A program made the position numbers and the translations under genes. A stretch of 19,664 nucleotides of DNA from JAAYAY01 sp964429355 (GTDB lineage: Bacteria > Planctomycetota > Planctomycetia > Pirellulales > Thermoguttaceae). How positions within the stretch are numbered: the stretch's first letter is position 1; the number at the start of each line of letters is the position of its first letter. Positions 13,885-19,664 of the stretch are shown here, one piece after another. The notes under the pieces were generated by a model. That model was not told the DNA's origin, ran no database searches, and was given only the letters and a program-made list of their open reading frames with translations. Location: assembly GCA_964429355.1 (NCBI GenBank), contig CAYSCH010000157.1, positions 1-19,664 on the forward strand, given 5' to 3'.

Positions 13885-14259
13885 TTAGATCAGTCTTCCG
13901 AGGCTCAGGCCGACGATCACGGCGGCCAAACCCGCCGCATTCTGAAGCCCGAAGTTGCCGAGCGCTGCCAGATACTGCGAGTCTTCGAGCAACTGCTGGG
14001 TTTCGAACATGTAGGTGGAGAAAGTGGTGAAGGCACCCAGGAAGCCGGTGAGCACGATGGCTCGCGAGTCGGGCGAAAAGGAGAATCGTTCCTCCATGGC
14101 GACCCACAGTACGCCAAACAGCAAACAGCCGATGATGTTCACTGAGACGGTTCCCCAGGGAAACATCGAATCGGTCCATCGCTGGACCAACCCCGCCAGA
14201 CCATAACGCGCAAGGGCACCAAGGCTTCCCGCAACGGCAATCAGCAAGAGCTTTTGCAT
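13885..14259 (-). CDS. crcB: CrcB/Fluc-type fluoride ion channel
   Basis: A 124-residue, four-helix membrane protein of the CrcB (Fluc) family, which exports fluoride from the cytoplasm as a dual-topology dimer. Diagnostic motifs are all present: GSLGALARYGLAG near the start, GTVSVNIIGCLLFG in the middle with the conserved Asn, and GFLGAFTTFSTYMFE, the Phe-rich helix-break segment carrying the fluoride-lining residues. The length is typical. One crcB gene, without a neighbouring second copy, fits a homodimer. The ATG at 14259 is chosen for the family N-terminus (MQKLLLIAVAGSLGA); no clear Shine-Dalgarno precedes it. The 163-base gap before it does not show a recognisable fluoride riboswitch. 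It is co-directional with DUF190. Confidence 0.95.
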   Translation of the reverse strand: MQKLLLIAVAGSLGALARYGLAGLVQRWTDSMFPWGTVSVNIIGCLLFGVLWVAMEERFSFSPDSRAIVLTGFLGAFTTFSTYMFETQQLLEDSQYLAALGNFGLQNAAGLAAVIVGLSLGRLI

Positions 14260-14422
14260 GAAAGAGACAGTCAGAGATGAAGATGGGACAAAATGGCGCC
14301 ATTTCGCCAGGGACAACCACACCCGGTCCAGGCAGATGTACCAGCCCGCCTCCGAGCGGTGCCTTCATCATTATCGCAGACGAGCCCCGGAGCAAGTGTG
14401 CCGCAAGTCGCTCCATCATGGG

Positions 14423-15586
14423 TCATGGGACCTCGCTTGCGACGGCTTGGACCGCACGTTCGACCTCGTTGGTCGTTGTGAGCGCACCCAGGCTGAGCCG
14501 CAGTGTGCCGCCGCCTGCCGCGGTGCCGAGGGCTATGTGCATGCGGGGGGCACAGTGAATCCCCGCCCGGCATTGAACGCGAAACCTCACATCCAGACGG
14601 GCGGCCAGTTCTGCCGGAGCGATTCCTGCATGGGTTATGCTGACCAGGCCGACTCGCTTTTCGGCCAACCGGGTACCGTAGAGGCGGACGCCGGGAATCG
14701 AAGCCAGGCCGTCAATCAGCCGGTTGGTGAGTTCCTGTTCGTGCCGCCGGACGTTCTGCACACCCTGCTGCAGCAAATACTCGATTCCCGCACGGAGGCC
14801 ACAGATTCCCGGCAGATTGGGATTACCCGGTTCGTACTTGTCGGGCAGGTTGTCCGGTTGCACGTCGAGGTCGCTGTGTGTGCCGGTCCCACCCTGCCGA
14901 AAACTGTCGAGCCGGCTCTCGACTCCGCGGCGTACGTACAACACGCCCGTTCCGAGCGGCCCCAGGAAGCCCTTATGCCCCGGAGCGGCCAGCAGATCCA
15001 CGCCGAGCTGCCCAACGTCGATCGGCAAATGGCCGGCCGACTGGGCCGCGTCAACAAGGAACATGGCTTCATGCCCGCTGATTGCCCGCCCCACCTCCTC
15101 GATGGGTTGAAGGGCGCCCGTCACGTTCGAGGCGTGTACGAGCACCACCAGCCGAGTGTTGTCTCGAAGAGCCTTCGCCACATCGTCCGGGTCGATGATT
15201 CCTTCCGTGTCGCACGGCACCCGGGTGACATCGATGCCCAGTCGCTGTTCCAGCCAAGTCAGCGGACGGAGAACCGAATTGTGATCGACCACACTCGTCA
15301 CCACGTGGTCGCCCTGGCGAAGCAGTCCGTGAATAGCCATGTTCAGGGCGTCGGTGCAGTTCAGTGTGAACACGATCTGGCTCGGGCTTTCCGCCCCGAT
15401 CAGTTCGGCCACGGCACGGCGTGCTGCAGACACTTCCTCGTCCGCCGTCTTTGCTTCCACATAAACACCACGGGCCGGCGACGCACCCATCTGACGCTGG
15501 TAGCGGTCGACGGCCTGATAGACGGTCTCCGGCTTGGGCCAGCTTGTGGCGGCATGGTCGAAATACGCACGTTGGCAAGTTATCAT
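14423..15586 (-). CDS. Cysteine desulfurase family protein (class V aminotransferase)
   Basis: A 387-residue PLP-dependent enzyme of the class V aminotransferase fold, closest to the SufS-like cysteine desulfurase family. It opens with YFDHAATSWPKPETVYQAVDRY. Key residues are His102 in DHNSVLRP, stacking on PLP; Asp179 in FLVDAAQSAG; Lys205 in APGHKGFLGPLGTG, which forms the Schiff base; and Cys345 in AGIHCAPRMH, the likely persulfide-carrying cysteine. By family it would remove sulfur from cysteine or selenocysteine, giving alanine. No Fe-S assembly genes (sufB, sufC, iscU) are adjacent, so its acceptor is unknown. The ATG at 15586 fits the family start; the frame is open to 15817 but that extension is unlike the family. 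The 163-base gap to crcB suggests it may or may not be in that operon. Confidence 0.9.
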   Translation of the reverse strand: MITCQRAYFDHAATSWPKPETVYQAVDRYQRQMGASPARGVYVEAKTADEEVSAARRAVAELIGAESPSQIVFTLNCTDALNMAIHGLLRQGDHVVTSVVDHNSVLRPLTWLEQRLGIDVTRVPCDTEGIIDPDDVAKALRDNTRLVVLVHASNVTGALQPIEEVGRAISGHEAMFLVDAAQSAGHLPIDVGQLGVDLLAAPGHKGFLGPLGTGVLYVRRGVESRLDSFRQGGTGTHSDLDVQPDNLPDKYEPGNPNLPGICGLRAGIEYLLQQGVQNVRRHEQELTNRLIDGLASIPGVRLYGTRLAEKRVGLVSITHAGIAPAELAARLDVRFRVQCRAGIHCAPRMHIALGTAAGGGTLRLSLGALTTTNEVERAVQAVASEVP

Positions 15587-15672
15587 GGGGCACACCGCGG
15601 CCAGACGGAAGGAACGGATCGTGGCAGAATGAACCGATTCTTGCGATTCCGTCGGAAAAGGCAAATCCCGAG

Positions 15673-15728
15673 GGGCGGTTGGACCGCCCATTGCCACCCA
15701 CGCACGCGACTGCGAGATGTGGCGTGGG
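15673..15728. repeat. Two adjacent inverted repeats in the divergent promoter region
   Basis: GGGCGGT-TGG-ACCGCCC (15673-15689) is a perfect 7-bp stem with a three-base loop. CCCACGC (15697-15703) and GCGTGGG (15722-15728) form a second 7-bp inverted pair over 18 bases. They lie 87 bases upstream of the desulfurase-like start and about 130 bases upstream of the ABC gene. They could be leader hairpins or operators; no T-run follows on either strand. Confidence 0.4.
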
Positions 15729-15855
15729 CCAGGAATCAAGCCCCGGGGGGCCGCAAATGCGGCGATTTTTGCGAAAGATTTCCGAGGTTTTCGAGAATTA
15801 CTGATCGGAGAAGACACGCATTTGGCAGCAGATCCTCAACTCCTTGGGAGGGAAG

Positions 15856-16644
15856 ATGATCCGGCTCGAAAAGGTCGTTCAGCATTACGGCGTCCGACCC
15901 GTTTTGACGGGGATCGACCTGGAGATTTCCGAGGGGGAACTGGTCTGCCTCCTGGGCCCCAACGGAATGGGCAAGACGACCCTGCTGGGTGTCATGGCCG
16001 GAGTACTCGCTCCCCAGAAAGGGAGCGTCAAGATTGACGGAATCCAGCGCCGGTCGTCTGAGGAAAACGAGCTGGCCATCCGCCGAAAGACGGTCTACCT
16101 GCCCGACCATCCATGGCTGCCCCAGAACCGCACCGGCCGTGAGTTCCTCATCGCGGTGGGCGAACTCTACGACATCGATCCAGAGCGGTTGCTGGACCAC
16201 GTCGAGCGATTGCTCAGATTGTTCGATCTGGAAAAACAGGGCGACTGGCCGATTCGCAGTTACTCCAACGGGCAGCAGAAGAAGATCGCCATCTGCAGTG
16301 CGCTGGTCACCGACGCGCCGCTGCTACTTCTGGACGAGCCGTTTGCCGGCGGACTGGATCCTTCGGGCATTCTGGCCCTCAAGCGGGTCCTCGTCCGGCT
16401 GGTTCGGGACCGAAACGCCACTGTGGTGATCAGCGCCCCGGTGCCGGAACTGGTCGAGGAACTGGCCGACCGGATCGTGATTGTTCATCACGGCGCGATC
16501 GTGGGTTTCGACACTCTGGACGAACTCCGCAAGCAGTCCGGTTGCGAGGGCTCCCTGGCGGACGTCTATCAGCAACTGGTCCATCCGGAGTCGCTCAACA
16601 ACGTGGAGGCCTATTTTGGCGACGGGGAGGAGGGGGCGGCATGA
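15856..16644 (+). CDS. ABC transporter ATP-binding protein
   Basis: A 262-residue ABC ATPase. Walker A is GPNGMGKT (34-41), Walker B is LLLLDEP (156-162), followed by the D-loop GGLDP. The signature is YSNGQ (136-140), a shift from LSGGQ. The H-loop histidine, normally in the pattern I-S-T-H, is replaced: the strand reads VVISAPVPEL (190-199). ATP turnover may thus be slow or altered. The first codon choice is clear: GGGAGGGAAG runs directly into the ATG at 15856, and the frame's TTG at 15844 is discarded. The stop overlaps the next gene's start (ATGA), so the ATPase and the membrane protein are translationally coupled and probably form one transporter. The arrangement and C-terminal extension resemble ABC-2 style exporters. 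The substrate is unknown. Confidence 0.93.
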   Translation: MIRLEKVVQHYGVRPVLTGIDLEISEGELVCLLGPNGMGKTTLLGVMAGVLAPQKGSVKIDGIQRRSSEENELAIRRKTVYLPDHPWLPQNRTGREFLIAVGELYDIDPERLLDHVERLLRLFDLEKQGDWPIRSYSNGQQKKIAICSALVTDAPLLLLDEPFAGGLDPSGILALKRVLVRLVRDRNATVVISAPVPELVEELADRIVIVHHGAIVGFDTLDELRKQSGCEGSLADVYQQLVHPESLNNVEAYFGDGEEGAA

Positions 16645-17819
16645 TACGAAGGTGCTTTCGGCCACTGATGATCGTGATGCCCGCGGCATGGGCCATCGGC
16701 TTGTATATAGTCTGGTACATTGTGGTTCTCCTATTGCGGGAGTTTGTTTTCCGCGTAACACAGGGGTTTGATGCGGCCTCGATTGCCTCGACCATCGAAC
16801 CTTTCGCAAAGATGCAGGTTGCCACGGCAGCCACCGGTGCCGTTCTATTCGCCTTCTGGCGAGTCTTTGCCTTCCACCCGATCACGCGGTGGGAGTATCG
16901 CCAGTGGCTCCAGCAGACGCCGTGGACGCCCGATAAACCCCTGCCGATGAGTCCGATTCGACCAGGATATATCGACGTACTCCTGGTTGCAGTGCTCTGC
17001 ATGATGGCGGGTGATGAATTACCGCTATCACGGTTTGCACCAATTTTTGCGTACCTGGTGGCGTTGATTGTGGCAACCTGCGTCGTCAGCGGCTTTACCA
17101 GGCAGCGAGTCACAGTCTATCTGCTCCTGTTCGGACTGGGTTTGGCCGTTCGACTCGCTCCCGGTCCCATCGGACCGTTGCTGGTGTTGGTGGCACTGTT
17201 TCCCTTAGTTCTACTTGGGTTGCGCCGTTCATTGATGCCGGGCCACTGGCCCAATTACTCCCTTTCACTGCAAAGAATTCTGGAAAGCAAGAATCGAGCG
17301 GCAAATGAGTTGGGGTGGCCATTTGCTTTCCTGGGTCCACGGGCATCGCAATGCTACCTGCAGCGCACCGACTTCCTGGCCATCGCGTTCCTGGTTGGCT
17401 GGTTCCTGCAGGCAGGGCTCAGCCACACGGTCCTTCTGCCATCTGACGAACGAAGTATGATCGGCCTCTTCACGGCGGCCATTTGCCTCTTCGCCTTGAT
17501 ACGGGCCGTAGGATACGTATTCATGTTCTGGTCGCCCATCTCATTGCTGGGCAGATTTCTTACCGGGCGCTGGATCATTCCAGAATACGATCGCGTATTC
17601 GCTGCACCGCTAGCCGTGGCAGTCACCGCCATCTTGGGGGAAGCCTTTCTCTACCTGATGCAGGTACCCGCTGCTACGGGGCAACCTCCTGTCGTGGCAT
17701 TGTGCGTGTTTCTCCTGCTTGCGATCGGTCCTTCGATGCGAAACTGGGAACTGACCGGCGGACATCGGATCACGTCCTTCGCTGTGTGCAACAAGTCGAA
17801 CCAGTACGTCAAGGTCTAG
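16641..17819 (+). CDS. Polytopic membrane protein, probable partner of the ABC ATPase
   Basis: A 392-residue integral membrane protein I do not recognise as a named family. About nine or ten hydrophobic helices can be traced: near 8-38, 56-80, 110-126, 132-152, 156-196 (two), 243-263, 272-298, 320-342 and 348-364. Soluble segments include WEYRQWLQQTPWTPDKPLP (about 84-102) and a loop near 200-235 with AANELGWPFAFLGP. The start is fixed by the ATGA overlap with the ATPase stop; the frame is open from 16542 but that part lies inside the ATPase gene. Its codon use is a little more AT-rich than its neighbours. By position it should be the permease half of the ABC pair, but no ABC-2 permease motif is obvious, so the link rests on operon structure. 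Confidence 0.85.
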   Translation: MIRRCFRPLMIVMPAAWAIGLYIVWYIVVLLLREFVFRVTQGFDAASIASTIEPFAKMQVATAATGAVLFAFWRVFAFHPITRWEYRQWLQQTPWTPDKPLPMSPIRPGYIDVLLVAVLCMMAGDELPLSRFAPIFAYLVALIVATCVVSGFTRQRVTVYLLLFGLGLAVRLAPGPIGPLLVLVALFPLVLLGLRRSLMPGHWPNYSLSLQRILESKNRAANELGWPFAFLGPRASQCYLQRTDFLAIAFLVGWFLQAGLSHTVLLPSDERSMIGLFTAAICLFALIRAVGYVFMFWSPISLLGRFLTGRWIIPEYDRVFAAPLAVAVTAILGEAFLYLMQVPAATGQPPVVALCVFLLLAIGPSMRNWELTGGHRITSFAVCNKSNQYVKV

Positions 17820-17952
17820 CCACTTCCGTTGGGAACCAATCCGTTGCGGCGTACGTCCGCGGATGCGACCAGTCAGGCTCCCCCGCGTTTTACCGCCGCG
17901 ACTGCGAGCTGGCTCGCCCGGCGCGTGTCCTCGTGTAGCCCGTCCGTACCGC

Positions 17953-17958
17953 TATAAT
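17953..17958 (+). promoter_or_regulatory. Candidate -10 box (TATAAT) for the N-acetylglutamate synthase gene
   Basis: A perfect TATAAT 44 bases before the ATG at 18003, which would give a leader of about 38 bases. No good -35 hexamer is found at 16-18 bases upstream. Confidence 0.4.
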
Positions 17959-18002
17959 GGGAGATTGTCTGCCGACCGCCACCCCCGCTGAACTCTCTGC
18001 CC

Positions 18003-19328
18003 ATGACCTCGAACGACTACTATCGCGAGTTTTCCGGCCGGATCTTCGTGATCCAGGTCGAAGACGAAGCTGTTGAAAACACGGCCATCGCCTACGCCAT
18101 CCTGCGCGAGGTCCGCGAACTGATCGCCCACGGCATCCGTGTCGTCGTCGTCTTCGGCAAGGGAATCCGCTTTGAGGAGGAACTGCAGACGCGATTTGGC
18201 TCCCGCCTGCACGGCGAAACCAACCGGTTGGTCGTTCCCGAAAAGGCCCTTCCGCGGCTTCAGCAGGAACGCCAGCGTGTGGCCGGCGAACTGGCGGAAC
18301 TGTGCCGCGCGGAAAAAATCCCCTTCCGTATGTTGCCCGATTCGGTGGTCACGGCGGAGCGGCGGATCGGCCACGAGAGCACCGGCACGGTCACCCGGAT
18401 CGACCTGGATTCCATCCGATCCGTCGTGGCACAGAACCAACTGGCGATGGTTGGATTCGGTGGTCACGACGACCACGGAGAGTTCCTGCACGTGCCTTCG
18501 GTTTCGCTCTCGGCCGACCTGGCGGTCGGTCTCCGGGCCCAAAAGCTCCTGCTGCTGATGCAGCGCGACGGGATTCGCGTTCCAGGCCGGAAGGGCGACA
18601 TGCAGCAACTCAGTTTCGCAGACTTCGAGGAGCTCCTCTGCCTGCTGCAGAAGAACGACGACCAGGGCCGCTCGATCCTGTCGGGCTCGATCCTGCCCAA
18701 GGTCCATGCGGCCCTCCGCGCCGTGGCGGGGGGTGTCGAACAGGTTCACATCGTTTCCTACGCCCGATTGCTCGACGAGATCCTCACGCGCACCGGCGTG
18801 GGAACGATGATCGAACGCCACCAGCGACACCACGTCGACTACGCGCAAACAAGCGATCTGGATGCGATCGAGCAGCTCCATGCCGAAGCCCAGCGCTACG
18901 TGACGGAGCGGGGCACACCGCTGGTCAAGCCCCGCACGCGAGAGGAACTGGCGAGTCTCGTTCCCCAGACGCTCCTTCTCAAGCACCGCCAGTTTGCCAT
19001 CGGCATGATGCACGCTACCGAGGTGCCCGGTTCAGACTGCTCGCTGCTCATCGGCGGGTTCGTGATTGCCGAGAACCATCAAGACTCGCAACACGGCCAG
19101 TTGCTTCTCAGCGAGGCCTTGAGCCGCTTTCGCGAGAAGGGCTGCAAGCTGGCCGTCGCGATCACGGCCTCGGATCGCGCCAAGCGTCTCTTCAGCCGGA
19201 GCGGCGGCCGCCCGGGCGCCGAGCGTCTCTGGCAACAGCAGATGCTGGATGCCGCCCTGGCGCGTTACCATATGGAAGAACGGGAAAACGTGCTGTTCTT
19301 CCGGTTCGACTTGCAGGGCGAACCGTGA
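18003..19328 (+). CDS. argA: ArgA-type N-acetylglutamate synthase (kinase-like plus GNAT domains)
   Basis: A 441-residue protein with the two-domain layout and length of E. coli ArgA (about 443). It would acetylate glutamate with acetyl-CoA, the first step of arginine synthesis, in the cytoplasm. Residues about 10-270 are an amino-acid kinase-like domain: GRIFVIQVEDEAVEN, then HGIRVVVVFGKG, and LDEILTRTGVGTMIE (258-271), the counterpart of ArgA LLQELFTRDGIGTQI. In ArgA that domain is non-catalytic and binds arginine for feedback control. The remainder is GNAT-like (SDLDAIEQLHAEAQRYVTERGTPLVKPRTREEL onward); its acetyl-CoA loop is degenerate (HQDSQHGQLLLSEAL near 359-373, in place of Q/R-x-x-G-x-G). 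That weakens certainty about catalysis. The ATG at 18003 has no clear Shine-Dalgarno but has a TATAAT 44 bases upstream. Confidence 0.82.
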   Translation: MTSNDYYREFSGRIFVIQVEDEAVENTAIAYAILREVRELIAHGIRVVVVFGKGIRFEEELQTRFGSRLHGETNRLVVPEKALPRLQQERQRVAGELAELCRAEKIPFRMLPDSVVTAERRIGHESTGTVTRIDLDSIRSVVAQNQLAMVGFGGHDDHGEFLHVPSVSLSADLAVGLRAQKLLLLMQRDGIRVPGRKGDMQQLSFADFEELLCLLQKNDDQGRSILSGSILPKVHAALRAVAGGVEQVHIVSYARLLDEILTRTGVGTMIERHQRHHVDYAQTSDLDAIEQLHAEAQRYVTERGTPLVKPRTREELASLVPQTLLLKHRQFAIGMMHATEVPGSDCSLLIGGFVIAENHQDSQHGQLLLSEALSRFREKGCKLAVAITASDRAKRLFSRSGGRPGAERLWQQQMLDAALARYHMEERENVLFFRFDLQGEP

Positions 19329-19373
19329 TACAAGATGCGGTCGACGGGAAGCTTCTTCGGGCAATCGCGCTAC

Positions 19374-19664
19374 TCAAGCATCGCTTCCCAGGCCAAGCAC
19401 CTCTTCCATCTGCTCCAAGCCGAGCCGCTCGATCATTCGGCCCNNNNNNNNNNGGCGTTGGCCCGGTAGTAGGCGAGGATCTTGTCCATGAGGACAAGGG
19501 CCTGCTCGGTGTCGATCCGTTGGGCGATGATCTCGCCGATTCGAGGGTTCGTGCCACCGTTACCACCCACGTAGACCCGCCAACCTTTCGGTGTGCCCAC
19601 CAGCCCAATGTCCTTGAAACTGGTCTCACCGCACTGATTCGGGCAGCCGCTCACCCCGATCTTC
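19374..19664 (-). CDS. Nitrite/sulfite reductase-family protein, C-terminal part (partial, with gap)
   Basis: The minus-strand gene enters from beyond the window end. The visible part begins KIGVSGCPNQCGETSFKDIGLVG, the second half of the siroheme/[4Fe-4S] cysteine motif (C-x3-C) of the nitrite and sulfite reductase family, and continues with WRVYVGGNGGTNPRIGE and ALVLMDKILAYYR. Ten Ns at 19444-19453 then interrupt it and shift the frame. On the far side, read in another frame, GRMIERLGLEQMEEVLGLGSDA and a TGA at 19376-19374 complete the usual C-terminus. The gap probably hides only a few residues. The protein may be assimilatory (siroheme NirB/NirA or Sir-like); the N-terminal domains that would decide this lie outside the window. 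It converges with the N-acetylglutamate synthase gene, 45 bases apart. Confidence 0.82.
19444..19453. other. Assembly gap (10 N) in the nitrite/sulfite reductase-like gene
   Basis: Ten Ns placed as a standard scaffold gap. The reading frames on either side differ, so the true length is not 10 bases. Confidence 0.98.

Noticed and set aside
13499..14419. Reading the whole 306-codon frame as one long DUF190 protein
   Set aside because: The upstream two-thirds lie over crcB in another frame; the DUF190 homology and a Shine-Dalgarno begin at 13846.
14260..14422. Possible fluoride riboswitch upstream of crcB
   Set aside because: I looked for the GGNGAUGG...CGCC core and its pseudoknot partner on the minus strand and did not find them. 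GGCGAAATGGCGCC is only a local palindrome-like sequence.

Overview
The window reads as a piece of a Planctomycetota chromosome, most likely from the Pirellulales side of the phylum, possibly from a draft or metagenome assembly. The grounds are a DUF1559 pseudopilin with a C-terminal H-x9-DG motif, an ECF sigma gene overlapping an anti-sigma gene whose product carries a pseudopilin-like domain, a large di-heme HzsA-like beta-propeller protein, high GC content with high GC at third codon positions, and several genes without a clear Shine-Dalgarno. Two runs of ten Ns (5324-5333 and 19444-19453) mark scaffold gaps, and each breaks a gene.

Layout. 75-1043 (+) is a DUF1559 pseudopilin, converging on a TIM-barrel sugar isomerase-like gene (1999-1076, -). 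Divergent from that gene is uppP (2400-3194, +), the undecaprenyl-diphosphate phosphatase. The groES-groEL operon (3564-5685, +) follows. It has a sigma54-like promoter upstream, a break in groEL that looks like a join of two different groEL copies, and three successive terminator-like hairpins behind it, two of them inside a tandem 74-bp repeat. After a short coding-like fragment comes a 1147-residue exported HzsA-like protein (6159-9602, +). Convergent to it is an ECF sigma/anti-sigma pair (11345-9677, -).

A gene-poor stretch (11346-12067) is followed, on the minus strand, by a 59-residue membrane protein that resembles only the last two helices of TatC (12247-12068) and an atypical NarL-type response regulator (13139-12459). 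Then come DUF190 and the CrcB fluoride channel (13846-13499 and 14259-13885, -), with a terminator behind them, and a cysteine desulfurase-like gene upstream (15586-14423, -). Divergent from this block is a translationally coupled ABC ATPase plus polytopic membrane partner (15856-17819, +). An ArgA-type N-acetylglutamate synthase (18003-19328, +) follows, and the window ends in the C-terminus of a nitrite/sulfite reductase-family protein (19664-19374, -).

Functionally this is mostly housekeeping: chaperonin, cell-wall lipid recycling, arginine entry step and fluoride export. The more unusual parts are the stand-alone TatC-tail mini-protein, the anti-sigma/pseudopilin fusion, the di-heme HzsA-like protein, and the apparent sigma54 control of a chaperonin operon. 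I found no mobile element, CRISPR array, tRNA or rRNA.
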